From positions 634,388-698,387 of the forward strand of contig NZ_SJPR01000001.1 of the NCBI RefSeq assembly GCF_007859955.1: a stretch of DNA of 64,000 nucleotides. The letters are read 5' to 3'. Position numbers and translations under genes: made by a program. The notes under the pieces were generated by a model that saw only the letters and a list, made by a program, of their open reading frames with translations, was not told the origin of the DNA and searched no databases. This DNA comes from Botrimarina colliarenosi. Lineage in GTDB: Bacteria; Planctomycetota; Planctomycetia; Pirellulales; Lacipirellulaceae. How positions within the stretch are numbered: position 1 is the stretch's first letter; each line of letters begins with the position of its first letter. Shown piece after piece: positions 54,140-64,000 of this stretch.

Positions 54140-54230
54140 GTGGGAAGTGGGAAGTGGGAAGTGGGAAGTGGGAAGTGGGAAGTGGGAAGTGGGAAGTGGG
54201 AAGTGGGAAGTGGGAAGTGGGAAGTGGGAA
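54140..54230. repeat. Tandem repeat, 13 copies of GTGGGAA
   Basis: Exactly 13 perfect 7-base units fill 91 bases, upstream of the Gly-rich secreted gene. The G-rich strand has 13 GGG runs spaced by four bases and is pure G/A/T. Confidence 0.97.
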
Positions 54231-54293
54231 TCGTAGCCGTTGGGCAGCGAGCCCCGAGACGTCAGTCCGGGGAGTGCAGCGGAAAACGCCTTC

Positions 54294-54947
54294 CTACTCA
54301 GCCGTTTCAGCTTTCGCCGCTTCAGCTTCGGCGTTCGCCGCGTCGATCGCCTCTTGCTTAACGACCTTGTAAAGCTGGTGATCTTCGCCGTTGTAGTAGT
54401 ACTCGTAAGGTTCCTGCAGCGGCTCAAGGACGAGTCCATTGGCCTCAACGATCTTCGCCATGAACTCGTCGTGGTCCTTCGGGTAGCGGCCTTCGAGGCC
54501 CCAGAAGAGGTCCAAAGCGTGCTGCACTTGGAACAGGTTCAGCTTCTGTTCGGCGCGGATGCCCCCTTTGAGGACGGTCTGCAAGTAGCCGCCGCGGGTC
54601 ATCTTGCTGCCGCGTTGCATGTCGTTGGCGCTGACGGCGGACGCGCCCTGGTTGGCGAGGTCCGCCGCCGCGGCCGCTTTGGCGTCGGCCGCGGCCTTGG
54701 CGTCGGCGATGGCTTTGTCTTTGGCGGCTTGGGCGTCGGCGTCGGCCTTCTGGTTGAGCTTCTCGGCCATCGCGTCGAGGCTCGACTTGCCGCCGCTGCT
54801 GTTCGATCCGCCACAACCCGCCAGCGTCAGCGTCGATAGCACTACAACGCTAAGCGCCCACGAATGAGCGCGAATCAACACGAATGACGATGCGCGTCGC
54901 TTCGTGGCGATTCGTGGGCAGTTTTTCAATGAGAGCAGGCTGGCCAT
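54294..54947 (-). CDS. Lipoprotein with Ala-rich helical region; repeat inside signal peptide
   Basis: The ATG at 54947 gives 217 residues. The lipobox is LTLAGC followed by GGSNSSGG, so the mature protein starts at about Cys45. Residues 60-100 are an Ala/Lys/Asp helix ([20 protein letters not shown]). The C-terminal region is a folded domain ([38 protein letters not shown]) that resembles planctomycete pilin-like G domains. Residues 10-31 are encoded by a dispersed GCCCACGAAT...ATTCGTGGGC element, which lengthens the signal peptide. The function is unknown. Confidence 0.75.
   Translation of the reverse strand: MASLLSLKNCPRIATKRRASSFVLIRAHSWALSVVVLSTLTLAGCGGSNSSGGKSSLDAMAEKLNQKADADAQAAKDKAIADAKAAADAKAAAAADLANQGASAVSANDMQRGSKMTRGGYLQTVLKGGIRAEQKLNLFQVQHALDLFWGLEGRYPKDHDEFMAKIVEANGLVLEPLQEPYEYYYNGEDHQLYKVVKQEAIDAANAEAEAAKAETAE
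54856..54919. repeat. Dispersed inverted repeat inside a lipoprotein gene
   Basis: This 64-bp element begins GCCCACGAAT and ends ATTCGTGGGC. The same ends bound the intergenic element at 59929-59985. It lies in frame within the signal-peptide codons of the lipoprotein gene. Confidence 0.75.
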
Positions 54948-54963
54948 CTTGGACTCCGTTCGA

Positions 54964-55782
54964 TTAGTGGTTGGAAGAGGTGGAAGCGCCGGCGGCGAGT
55001 CCGAGATTCCAAGCGTGCATCTGGCTGAGCATCGCGTCGCGGGTCCGGTCGACCGCCAGCGGCGAGAGCGAGAGCGCGCCGTCGCGGATGGCGACCACGT
55101 CGGTGTCGGCGCCGGGCGGGTCGGTGGGGGGCGTGCCGATCGTCCAGAAGTAACGACGCCCCTTCGGGTCGAGCCGCTCTTCGAACGCCGCATCCCAGCG
55201 GGTCGAACCCATCCGCGTGATCCGCACCTCGGGCTTGCCAGCGCTCGGCATCGTCGACGCAGTGGGGATGTTCAGGTTGTAGAGCCGGTGGTCACGCCAG
55301 GCGTCACGCTCAAGCATTTGTTCGATTACGGCGACCGACATCGCCGCGGCGGCGTCGAAGCGGGTGTGGTCTTCCCACTCCAGCGACACAGCGATCGACG
55401 GCAGGTCGTTTAACGCGGCCTCGGTGGCGGCGGCGACGGTGCCCGAGTAGAGGACGTTGACGCCGACATTGAGGCCCCAGTTGATTCCGCTCACGACAAG
55501 GTCGGGGCGGAACGCTTCGCCGTTCTCATCAAGACAGAGTTTTGCCAGGGCGAGCTTCACGCAATCGGCCGGCGAACCCTCGACGGCCCAGCCTTGCGCC
55601 GTGTCGCCATCGAAGACTTGGTTCGCCATCAGCGGCGTCAAGAACGTGATGCCGTGACCGACGCCGGACTGCTCGGTCGCGGGCGCCACGACATGGACCT
55701 CGCCCAATCGCTCCAGCGCAGCCCGCATCGCCGCCAAGCCGGGGGCGTAGATGCCGTCGTCGTTGGTGAGCAGGATCCGCAT
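54964..55782 (-). CDS. surE: 5'-nucleotidase SurE
   Basis: SurE is a metal-dependent nucleoside 5'-monophosphate phosphatase. The 272-residue product starts at the ATG at 55782. It has the family N-terminus MRILLTNDDGIYAPG with metal ligands Asp8 and Asp9, the Ser/Asn sites in VVAPATEQSGVGHGIT, DLVVSGINWGLNVG, and SGTVAAATEA. Open frame further upstream to 55893 is read through the class A repeat and is not coding. The lipoprotein gene follows on the same strand, 16 bases downstream. Confidence 0.95.
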   Translation of the reverse strand: MRILLTNDDGIYAPGLAAMRAALERLGEVHVVAPATEQSGVGHGITFLTPLMANQVFDGDTAQGWAVEGSPADCVKLALAKLCLDENGEAFRPDLVVSGINWGLNVGVNVLYSGTVAAATEAALNDLPSIAVSLEWEDHTRFDAAAAMSVAVIEQMLERDAWRDHRLYNLNIPTASTMPSAGKPEVRITRMGSTRWDAAFEERLDPKGRRYFWTIGTPPTDPPGADTDVVAIRDGALSLSPLAVDRTRDAMLSQMHAWNLGLAAGASTSSNH

Positions 55783-55808
55783 GGAAGGCTGCGGCCTCAA
55801 TGGTTCTT

Positions 55809-55891
55809 GTGGGAGGGGTCTCCGACCCCGATTACGTGCTGCCAACCGCCAAGGCTTGGTCCGCGTCATCGGGGTCGGAGACCCCTCCCAC
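55809..55891. repeat. REP-like inverted repeat, class A
   Basis: The perfect 24-base arms (55809-55832 and 55868-55891) contain GGGGTCTCCGACCCC. It lies between the divergent surE and guaA genes. Confidence 0.9.
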
Positions 55892-56059
55892 ACAGGACGA
55901 ATGCCTAGGGGTCATCATAAGCGCGTCTTGCCAACGGGCGAAACCATCCGGCGACCGCTGCTGGGCGGGGCCGGCTGTGGCCGTTAGAATCCGCCCTTTC
56001 GACCGCACAACCGGCGCCACCCCAACCGGGGTGCCGCCCGATCGTCACGGAACGACCGC

Positions 56060-57661
56060 ATGGCAGCGACCACGGACCCCCACGTGAACTACGAGACTCC
56101 CGCCTCGGGCGGCAGCGCCCTGGCCGCCGAGAAGGTCCTGGTGCTCGATTTCGGCTCGCAGTTTGCGCAGTTGATCGCCCGCCGGGTCCGCGACGAGCAC
56201 GTCTACTGCGAGATCGTCCGCCACGACCTGACGGCCGACCGGATCGCCGAACTGGCGCCACGCGGGATCATCCTCTCGGGCGGGCCGAGCAGCGTCTATG
56301 AGGCGGGCGCCCCGCGTTGCGACCCGAAGATTTTTGAGCTCGGCATCCCCGTGCTCGGCATCTGCTACGGCATGCAGCTGGCGTGCGAGGCGCTCGGCGG
56401 CCGCGTTGAGAGCCACACCGTCCGCGAATACGGCCGCGCCCACTGCGAGGTGGTCGACGCGGGCGACCTGTTCCGCGACGTGCAGCCCCAGACCGAAGTC
56501 TGGATGAGCCACGGCGACCAGGTCACCCAAGTCGCCGAGGACTTCTCGCCGCTCGCAAAGACGAGCACCTGCCCGTTCGCCGCGGTGCGGCACAATCGCC
56601 TGCCGGTTTATGGCCTGCAGTTTCACCCGGAGGTGACGCACACCGTCGAAGGCAAGACGATCCTCGGCAATTTTTTGAGGGAGGTGTGCAAGACGACGGG
56701 GCAATGGCGGCTGGGCGACTTCGCCGACGAGACGATCGCCGCGGTGCGCGAACGGGTCGGCACGAGCCGTGTGATCTGCGGCCTGTCGGGTGGCGTCGAC
56801 TCGGCGGTCGTGGCGGCGCTGCTTGCAAAAGCGATCGGCCCGCAGCTCACCTGCATCTTAGTCGACAACGGCCTCTTGCGCAAGGACGAAGCGACGGCCG
56901 TCGTCCGTGAGTTCACCGAGCACTTCAAAGCCGACCTCCACGTGGTCGACGCCGAGGAGCGTTTCCTTGCCAAACTGGCCGGCGTGACCGAGCCGCAGAC
57001 CAAGCGAAAAATCATTGGCGGCGAGTTCATCGAGTGCTTCAAGCAAGAGGCCGCGAAGGTCACCGACGCGCGGTTCCTCGCCCAGGGGACGCTCTACCCC
57101 GACGTGATCGAGAGCGGCGGCAGCCCCGACGGCCCGGCCGCCTCGATCAAGCTGCACCACAACGTGGGCGGCCTGCCGGAAGAGTTAGGCTTTGAGCTTA
57201 TCGAACCGCTCCGCGACCTCTTCAAAGACGAGGTCCGACGGCTCGGCCTGCAACTCGGCCTGCCGGAAGAAATTGTCTGGCGGCATCCGTTCCCCGGCCC
57301 GGGGCTCGCCGTTCGTTGCCTCGGCGAAGTGACCGCCGAGAAGTGCCGCACGTTGCGTGAGGCGGACGCAATCGTCGTTGGCGAGATCAAGGCGGCCGGC
57401 CTCTATCGCCAAACCTCACAAGCGTTCGCCGTGCTGCTGCCGGTGCAAAGCGTCGGCGTGATGGGCGACGGCCGGACCTACGAGAACGCCCTAGCGGTCC
57501 GCTGCGTGAACACGGACGACTTCATGACCGCCGACTGGAGCCACCTGCCGCACGACCTGTTGAGCCGCATCAGCACACGGGTGATCAACGAGGTGAAGGG
57601 CGTTAATCGGGTGGTTTACGATATTAGTAGTAAGCCGCCGGCTACGATTGAGTGGGAGTGA
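56060..57661 (+). CDS. guaA: GMP synthase (glutamine-hydrolysing)
   Basis: GuaA converts XMP to GMP. The 533-residue product has a class I glutamine amidotransferase domain ([14 protein letters not shown], nucleophile Cys in GICYGMQL, catalytic His and Glu in QFHPEVTHT). An ATP pyrophosphatase domain follows (P-loop [15 protein letters not shown]), then the C-terminal dimerisation domain ([16 protein letters not shown] and the end [16 protein letters not shown]). It starts with about 20 extra residues that are not conserved. The length and order are canonical. Confidence 0.98.
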   Translation: MAATTDPHVNYETPASGGSALAAEKVLVLDFGSQFAQLIARRVRDEHVYCEIVRHDLTADRIAELAPRGIILSGGPSSVYEAGAPRCDPKIFELGIPVLGICYGMQLACEALGGRVESHTVREYGRAHCEVVDAGDLFRDVQPQTEVWMSHGDQVTQVAEDFSPLAKTSTCPFAAVRHNRLPVYGLQFHPEVTHTVEGKTILGNFLREVCKTTGQWRLGDFADETIAAVRERVGTSRVICGLSGGVDSAVVAALLAKAIGPQLTCILVDNGLLRKDEATAVVREFTEHFKADLHVVDAEERFLAKLAGVTEPQTKRKIIGGEFIECFKQEAAKVTDARFLAQGTLYPDVIESGGSPDGPAASIKLHHNVGGLPEELGFELIEPLRDLFKDEVRRLGLQLGLPEEIVWRHPFPGPGLAVRCLGEVTAEKCRTLREADAIVVGEIKAAGLYRQTSQAFAVLLPVQSVGVMGDGRTYENALAVRCVNTDDFMTADWSHLPHDLLSRISTRVINEVKGVNRVVYDISSKPPATIEWE

Positions 57662-57665
57662 CGCG

Positions 57666-57854
57666 ATGCTTATCCGAATGCTGCTCGGAGCTTTTCTTGG
57701 AATCGTGGTTGGCGTGGCAATTCCGATTGTTTGGAGCTCTGTTGCGGGGGGAGAAGGAGCTATCAATGTTGCGGGATGGTTCTGGTTCGTCACAGTTCCC
57801 GGCGGGTTGATGCTTGGGATCATTCTCGGGGCGGTTAGTTCGCTCTTCGAATAA
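57666..57854 (+). CDS. Small two-helix membrane protein
   Basis: The ATG at 57666, five bases after the guaA stop, gives 62 residues with two membrane segments (LLGAFLGIVVGVAIPIVW and FWFVTVPGGLMLGIILGAVS). Codon use is less GC-biased than in guaA. No family was recognised. The tight spacing suggests it is read with guaA. Confidence 0.5.
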   Translation: MLIRMLLGAFLGIVVGVAIPIVWSSVAGGEGAINVAGWFWFVTVPGGLMLGIILGAVSSLFE

Positions 57855-57861
57855 ATTCAAA

Positions 57862-57937
57862 GGCGAGCCGACGACGCAAGTCGTCGGAGGAACCCTGGTG
57901 CCCGCGTCACTCCGACGACTTGCGTCGTCGGCTCGCC
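57862..57937. repeat. REP palindrome, class B, 3' of the RAYT gene
   Basis: The perfect 28-base arms (57862-57889 and 57910-57937) each contain CCGACGACGCAAGTCGTCGG, an eight-base stem with a GCAA loop, preceded by GGCGAG. It ends two bases before the RAYT stop codon. Confidence 0.93.
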
Positions 57938-57938
57938 A

Positions 57939-58493
57939 CTAACCGTGGTGGTGAGAATCGCTCCAGGTGAAGAGTGGGTTGGGTTGCTTGTGGAGGACGT
58001 AGTTGACCGCTGCTGTGACGGCAGCTTCGTCCTTCAACTTGCGTTTGGAGCCGCTCTTGGTCCACCACGTTCCCGAAGCCGGCTTTGGGAACTTATGATT
58101 CAATGCACGACTTCCATTTCCTTTGAATTCTTGCAGCATCTTGGCGGGGTCGAAGTCGATCGCGATTGCGACGACGAGGTGGAAGTGGTTCGGCATGATC
58201 GCGACGGCGAGTAATCGCCAATCACGGAACGCTGCCGAAGCCTTGAACTGCTCAAGAAGTATGTCTGCCTGCTCGACCGTTAGCCACACTGCTTCGCCTT
58301 TCATCTGCGCGATGGCGCTACGCTGCAATCCTGGAACCGGCGCCTCCCATGCTTCGCCGAGTTGATCGTGCTCGACACGAATGCGAGTGTTAGTGTCGGT
58401 GGACCGATAGTCACGCACCGACGTGACGCTACCTCGCGCATCGCCCGGGAGCCACGTGCCGTAAGTCGTGCTAGTCAGAAGCCAGTGCCACAT
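57939..58493 (-). CDS. REP-associated tyrosine transposase (RAYT, Y1_Tnp family)
   Basis: The ATG at 58493 gives 184 residues. The HUH metal motif is NHFHLVV (His103 and His105), and the candidate nucleophile is Tyr165 in AAVNYVLHKQ. Other Y1_Tnp features are YGTWLPGD near the start, LAVAIMPNHFH and a basic stretch (KSGSKRKLKDE). RAYT proteins cut and join REP hairpins as single strands and are thought to have spread them. Here the gene sits between two class B palindromes, the expected arrangement. The longer open frame to 58658 runs through the 5' palindrome and is not coding. Confidence 0.87.
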   Translation of the reverse strand: MWHWLLTSTTYGTWLPGDARGSVTSVRDYRSTDTNTRIRVEHDQLGEAWEAPVPGLQRSAIAQMKGEAVWLTVEQADILLEQFKASAAFRDWRLLAVAIMPNHFHLVVAIAIDFDPAKMLQEFKGNGSRALNHKFPKPASGTWWTKSGSKRKLKDEAAVTAAVNYVLHKQPNPLFTWSDSHHHG

Positions 58494-58547
58494 GCTTCGC
58501 ACGCTAATTCGGAGCGAAGCGCGATTCCAGCCACATTTCCAGACAGT

Positions 58548-58623
58548 GGCGAGCCGGCGACGGCAGTCGTCGGTGGAGAGTGGGTACTCAGCGCCCACCG
58601 ACGACTGCCGTCGCCGGCTCGCC
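58548..58623. repeat. REP palindrome, class B, 5' of the RAYT gene
   Basis: The perfect 29-base arms (58548-58576 and 58595-58623) contain CCGGCGACGGCAGTCGTCGG, which folds with one G-T pair around a GGCA loop, after GGCGAG. It also lies just upstream of the formaldehyde dehydrogenase gene. Confidence 0.93.
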
Positions 58624-58681
58624 AATTCTGCTACACTCCAGCAGTCCGCTTCTCTCACTCGTCCACGGAGGAACCCACGCT

Positions 58682-59893
58682 ATGTCGGACAACCAAGGCG
58701 TCGCCTACGTCAAGCCAGGCGTCGTTGAGATCCAGTCGATCGACGACCCGAAGCTTGAACTCGAGTACCGCGGCAAGACCCGCAAGTGCAACCACGGGGT
58801 GATCCTCAAGATCGTCTCGACGAACATCTGTGGAAGCGACCAGCACATGGTCCGTGGCCGCACGACCGCCCCGGCCGGGATCATCCTCGGCCACGAGATC
58901 ACCGGCGAGGTGATCGAAGTCGGCAGCGATGTTGAGTTCATCAAGAAGGGCGACATCTGCAGCGTCCCGTTCAACATCGCCTGCGGTCGCTGCCGCTGCT
59001 GCAAGGAACGCGACACGGGCGTCTGCCTGAACGTGAACCCCGATCGCCCGGGCGCCGCCTACGGCTACGTCGACATGGGGGGCTGGATCGGCGGCCAGGC
59101 GCGCTACGTCATGGTGCCGTACGCCGACTGGAACCTGCTGGCGTTCCCGGACCGCGACGCCGCGCTGGCGAAGATCCGCGACCTGACGCTGCTGTCGGAC
59201 ATCCTGCCGACAGGCTACCACGGCGCTTGGACGGCGGGCGTCACGACCGGCAGCACGGTCTACGTCGCCGGCGCCGGACCGGTTGGTTTGGCGTGCGCCT
59301 ATAGCTGCCAGATCCTCGGCGCTTCGGTTGTGATCGTCGGCGACATGATTCAGGAGCGGCTCGATCAAGCGAAGTCGTTTGGCTGCGAGACGATCAACCT
59401 CGCCAAGCACGGCGACCTGGCCGAGCAGATCGAGCAGATCCTCGGCGTGCCGGAAGTGGACTGTGCGGTGGACTGCGTCGGCTTCGAGGCCCGCGGCCAT
59501 GGCGGCGACGCCGACACCGAGAAGCCCGCCACGGTGCTCAACAGCGTGATGGACATCACCCGCGCTGCGGGCGGCATCGGCATCCCGGGCCTCTATGTCA
59601 CGGGCGACCCGGGCGGCGTCGATGAGAACGCGAAGATTGGCATGCTCGGCATCCGCATCGGTCTCGGTTGGGCGAAGAGCCATCACTTCACGACCGGCCA
59701 GTGCCCGGTGATGAAGTACAACCGCGGCCTGATGATGTCGATCCTCCACGACAAGGCCCACCCGGCCAAGGCGTGCAACGTCGAGGTGATCTCGCTCGAA
59801 GACGCCCCCAAGGGCTACATGGACTTCGATAAGGGCGCGGCGAAGAAGTTCGTCATCGACCCACACGGGATGATCCCCGCGACTTCGGCCTAA
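58682..59893 (+). CDS. fdhA: Glutathione-independent formaldehyde dehydrogenase
   Basis: This zinc-dependent medium-chain dehydrogenase oxidises formaldehyde to formate with NAD. The ATG at 58682, after GGAGG, gives 403 residues. Features are the catalytic zinc region (STNICGSDQHM, GHEITGEVIEVG), the structural zinc cluster CGRCRCCKERDTGVC, the Rossmann loop VAGAGPVGLA and the NAD-side acidic VVIVGDM. The insertion around YVDMGGWIGGQARYV is typical of the Pseudomonas-type enzyme. It suggests formaldehyde detoxification; no other C1 genes adjoin it. Confidence 0.93.
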   Translation: MSDNQGVAYVKPGVVEIQSIDDPKLELEYRGKTRKCNHGVILKIVSTNICGSDQHMVRGRTTAPAGIILGHEITGEVIEVGSDVEFIKKGDICSVPFNIACGRCRCCKERDTGVCLNVNPDRPGAAYGYVDMGGWIGGQARYVMVPYADWNLLAFPDRDAALAKIRDLTLLSDILPTGYHGAWTAGVTTGSTVYVAGAGPVGLACAYSCQILGASVVIVGDMIQERLDQAKSFGCETINLAKHGDLAEQIEQILGVPEVDCAVDCVGFEARGHGGDADTEKPATVLNSVMDITRAAGGIGIPGLYVTGDPGGVDENAKIGMLGIRIGLGWAKSHHFTTGQCPVMKYNRGLMMSILHDKAHPAKACNVEVISLEDAPKGYMDFDKGAAKKFVIDPHGMIPATSA

Positions 59894-59928
59894 CGCGACT
59901 TAGGCAAGTAAAAAGAGGGCCCACGAAT

Positions 59929-59985
59929 CGAACGAATCCTCGCGAATCATTAAAGGATTCGTGTCGATTCGTAAGATTCGTGGGC
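59929..59985. repeat. Dispersed inverted repeat (GCCCACGAAT type)
   Basis: It begins GCCCACGAAT and ends ATTCGTGGGC, with further ATTCG/CGAAT pairs inside. It lies between the convergent fdhA and PQQ-like genes and is the intergenic counterpart of the element at 54856-54919. Confidence 0.8.
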
Positions 59986-59992
59986 TCCTTCT

Positions 59993-61231
59993 TTACTCGC
60001 CCGACACGTCGAAGCTGAACAGCAGGTCTTGGTCGCGGAGGTACATGCGGCCATCGACGATCACCGGGTGAACCCAGATCTTGCCCTTATCCTTGCGGAT
60101 CTCGGTCTGGGGCTCGAGCGTGAAGCGGCCGTGCTCGGCCCAGCCGGCGGGCGAGGCCTCGATGAGGACCAGGTCGCCTTCGTCCTCGCTCTGACAGTAG
60201 AAGCGGCCGTCGGCGTAGGCGATGGCGCCCTTGCCGAGCGCGCTGCGCTCGCGCCAGACGCGTTCGCCGGTGGCGAAGTCTTGGCACAGCCAACCGACGC
60301 CGTCCGAGTGGCCATAGAGCTTGTCGCCCAGCAGCAAGACGCCGCCGTGATGGTTCTTCATGAGTTTGTTGTCGTAGACCACCGTGGCGTTGTTGTCGGC
60401 GTCGATCTCGACCAGCATGCAGCCCGCGCCGTAGCCGCTGGTTACATAGACTTGATTGTCACGGACGATCGGCGTCGGGATGACGGCGACCTTGCCCGGC
60501 CAATCGACGCTCCAGAGGACCGAGCCATCGGCCGGATCGACGCCCACGAGGTGCTCGGGCAGCAGTTGGACGTACTGCTTGTTGCCGTGCGGTTCGGCGA
60601 TGACGATCGACGAGTAATTCGCCCCGTCGGTGGCGCCGGTTGACTGCCAGAGCAATTCGCCCGTCGACTTGTCGAGAGCGACGATCGCTCCTTGGGGTCC
60701 GCCGGGAGTTACGATCACTTGATCGCCGTCGACGAGCGGCGATTCGGCATAGCCCCAGCTGGGGATGCTGCCGCCGAAGTCTTGCATCGCGACCTTCCAG
60801 ACAACGTCGCCCGTCTTAGCCGAAACGCAGGCGAGCGTCCCCTTGGCGGCCAAGCAGTAGACGCGGTCGCCATCGACGGTGGGCGTATTGCGAGGCCCGT
60901 TGCCCCAATCGTTGGTGTACTCTTCGCCGAGGGGAGCGGACCAGATCTCCTTGCCCGACTCGGTGTCGATGGCGATCAGCTGTTCGGTCCCGTCACGCGC
61001 GCCGAGGATATAGAGCTTGCCGTCGGCGATCGCGGGGCCGCCGTAGCCGGCGCCCGTGTCACTAAACAGCCAGACCCGCTCGGGGCCCCCCTCGGGCCAC
61101 TCCTGCAGGAGGCCCATTTCCGACGTGAGGCCGTCCCGGTCGGGGCCGAGCCACTGTGGCCATTCATAGGCCGTCGCCACGGAAGTGATGAACAAGGCGA
61201 AAACGGCGAGTGGTGTAGCGAACCGTGGCAT
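59993..61231 (-). CDS. Secreted PQQ-like beta-propeller protein
   Basis: The product has 412 residues with a signal peptide at 1-21 (PLAVFALFITSVATA). The N-terminus WPQWLGPDRDGLTSE is the hallmark of a large planctomycete family. Seven or eight propeller blades carry PQQ-type motifs (LIAIDTESGKEIWSAPLG, LACVSAKTGDVVWKV, IVALDKSTGELLWQS). No quinoprotein active-site residues are evident, so it is more likely a binding or scaffold protein than a dehydrogenase. Confidence 0.88.
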   Translation of the reverse strand: MPRFATPLAVFALFITSVATAYEWPQWLGPDRDGLTSEMGLLQEWPEGGPERVWLFSDTGAGYGGPAIADGKLYILGARDGTEQLIAIDTESGKEIWSAPLGEEYTNDWGNGPRNTPTVDGDRVYCLAAKGTLACVSAKTGDVVWKVAMQDFGGSIPSWGYAESPLVDGDQVIVTPGGPQGAIVALDKSTGELLWQSTGATDGANYSSIVIAEPHGNKQYVQLLPEHLVGVDPADGSVLWSVDWPGKVAVIPTPIVRDNQVYVTSGYGAGCMLVEIDADNNATVVYDNKLMKNHHGGVLLLGDKLYGHSDGVGWLCQDFATGERVWRERSALGKGAIAYADGRFYCQSEDEGDLVLIEASPAGWAEHGRFTLEPQTEIRKDKGKIWVHPVIVDGRMYLRDQDLLFSFDVSGE

Positions 61232-61332
61232 CGGGCAAGTCTCGCTGGGGTCCGGGAGGAAGCCGCTGTGTCGAGCGCGGCCCGACCGAACTTAGACCCC
61301 GACGCCACCGCCGGCAAGCAACCGCGACAGCC

Positions 61333-61815
61333 TCAGGACGAGTTTTTGTTCTGGGCGCGGAAGGCGTCGATCGCGATGACGGTCGCTAGCACCACGGCGT
61401 CGAGCGACGGGTCGTGCACCTCAATGCCGTAGGTGTCACGGATCGACCACGCTTGTCGAGCGACGACGGCGACCACCTCTTCGCCCCGCCGGAACTGGTA
61501 GTTGTGCTCCCAGAACGATCCGGTGATCGCCAACGGCTGGCCGTCGGCCAGATCGATGCTGTAGACGGGCCGCAGCGTGAAACGCCGCATTACGGTCGCG
61601 AGCGGCTCGCCCTGCTGAGTGATGTCGAACCGCGGGCGGAGCGACCACAGCTTCTGCCGCAGCCGGACAAACTCGCGGCCGTCGAGCGCGCGGATCACGT
61701 AGTCGGGCCGCAACGCCATCAGCCGGACCGCTACGAGGATCGGTTCGCCCGCCTCGTTGGCGATGTCGAAGCGGGGGGTCAGGCTCAGGAGCCGCTGTTT
61801 GACTTGGTATCGCAT
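61333..61815 (-). CDS. LURP-one-related (tubby C-like) protein
   Basis: The product has 160 residues and begins MRYQVKQRLLSLTPRFDIAN. It consists of repeated strand pairs typical of the LURP-one/phospholipid scramblase-like fold (IRALDGREFVRLRQKLWSLR, FEITGSFWEHNY-like ITGSFWEHNYQFRR, DTYGIEVHDP, DAVVLATVIAID). Family members in bacteria are cytoplasmic or membrane-peripheral, of unknown function. It is divergent from ettA. Confidence 0.8.
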   Translation of the reverse strand: MRYQVKQRLLSLTPRFDIANEAGEPILVAVRLMALRPDYVIRALDGREFVRLRQKLWSLRPRFDITQQGEPLATVMRRFTLRPVYSIDLADGQPLAITGSFWEHNYQFRRGEEVVAVVARQAWSIRDTYGIEVHDPSLDAVVLATVIAIDAFRAQNKNSS

Positions 61816-61974
61816 GGCGGCTATTCGCTACATCGGTCGTGGTCTTGCCCGATTATTTCAACCGAGGCCGGTGGGGCCCGCCTGCCCAGAAGCGGCCGGA
61901 CCGGTAATAATCGGCGATCTGCCGGCGACGCCGCCGGTCCCGCCCCCTTTCGCGACGCGACTCCCCCCAAGCGT

Positions 61975-63660
<1,686 letters not shown>

Positions 63661-64000
63661 TGTGAGTTCTTGAAAGGAGATAGTGGGATGTTGGTGAGAG
63701 GGGGGATCGCAAGCGGACGGCACGTTGTGTTGTTGTTGCGAACCGTCGTGTCGCAGGATGTCCTCCGTATCGCCTTTCAAGAGATCTCGCACTGATCTGG
63801 GTCAGGCACCGACCTGCGTCAGGCACGGACCTGTGGGAGGCGTCTCCAGACGCCGATAACGCGCTCCACGCCATTTCGGTAGGGAGCGCGTAATCGGCGT
63901 CTGGAGACGCCTCCCACAAACAACAATAAAACCACAAGCAACAATAATTTTAAGGTGATAGCCCCCTTCGCCGCGTCGCGTCGCCAATCACTGACGGCGT
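63661..64000. other. 340-bp region without a gene at the window end
   Basis: After ettA there is no supported gene. The stretch holds a short tandem-like GTCAGGCACCGACCTGC / GTCAGGCACGGACCTG pair (63801-63832) and the class A palindrome. Both strands have only short frames that run through the repeat. A gene may begin beyond 64000. Confidence 0.5.
63833..63917. repeat. REP-like inverted repeat, class A (GGCGTCT variant)
   Basis: The perfect 25-base arms (63833-63857 and 63893-63917) each contain GGCGTCTCCAGACGCC. The centre carries GCGCTCC/GGAGCGC. It is the variant form of the class, also present at 50912. Confidence 0.92.

Noticed and set aside
54140..54230. Possible CRISPR-like array
   Set aside because: The 7-base units are directly contiguous with no spacers and no cas genes are near, so it is a simple tandem repeat.
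55783..55893. N-terminal extension of SurE
   Set aside because: The extra 37 codons are read through the class A repeat, and the family N-terminus MRILLTNDDG begins at 55782.

Overview
The window reads as chromosomal DNA of a planctomycete, most likely Pirellulales and probably close to the Botrimarina/Lacipirellula group. This is an inference from: high GC; an SHD1-repeat protein; a secreted enzyme with dockerin and PEP-CTERM tail; a eukaryote-type UDP-sugar pyrophosphorylase; three membrane proteins starting MRFxxxDLL; a Lys/Ala-repeat histone-like protein; and very many long intergenic palindromes. LpxB, an Mla-type transporter and an LptF-like permease point to a diderm envelope. Much of the window is housekeeping. 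No tRNA, rRNA or CRISPR array was found.

Layout. 1-6.2 kb: the 5' part of a secreted HAF-repeat protein, ruvB, a secreted GH76-like enzyme, an alpha/beta hydrolase and an SHD1 protein. 6.4-12.5 kb: ruvA, a small membrane protein and ruvC, then cysS (with a duplicated tail), ispF and metK. 12.7-16.6 kb: UDP-sugar pyrophosphorylase, the three MRFxxxDLL paralogues and a CYTH enzyme. 16.7-22.6 kb: MFS transporter, lpxB, site-2 protease, Lys-rich DNA-binding protein and Mrp. 22.9-28.1 kb: small secreted protein, thioredoxin-like lipoprotein, metallo-beta-lactamase-fold hydrolase, SDR protein, retropepsin-like protease and a RimK-RCK_C fusion. 28.2-32.3 kb: fatty-acid desaturase, secreted hypothetical, an apparently complete IS5/IS427-type element, and a 109-bp MITE-like element whose end supplies the last codons of a conserved hypothetical gene. 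32.6-41.6 kb: ruvX, manC, ThiD2-ThiE fusion, TPR-like membrane protein, clpC and an LRR-thioredoxin fusion. 41.8-49 kb: envelope genes (mlaE-mlaF-mlaD, PEGA lipoprotein, PP2C phosphatase, LptF-like permease). 49-55.8 kb: histidine kinase and NtrC-type regulator, secreted and lipoprotein genes, surE. 56-64 kb: guaA, a REP-associated (RAYT) transposase between two REP palindromes, formaldehyde dehydrogenase, PQQ-like propeller protein, LURP-one protein and ettA.

The most distinctive layer is the repeats. At least six classes of long inverted repeats sit between genes. In three classes each arm is itself a hairpin, so these look like paired REP units, and one RAYT gene lies between two of them. 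Repeats also reach into genes: they supply the stop codon or C-terminal residues of several proteins and part of the signal peptide of one lipoprotein. The best protein-level leads are the RimK-RCK_C fusion beside its retropepsin-like partner, the duplicated CysRS tail, the LRR-thioredoxin fusion and the histone-like protein. I found no clearly new multi-gene defence or biosynthetic system.
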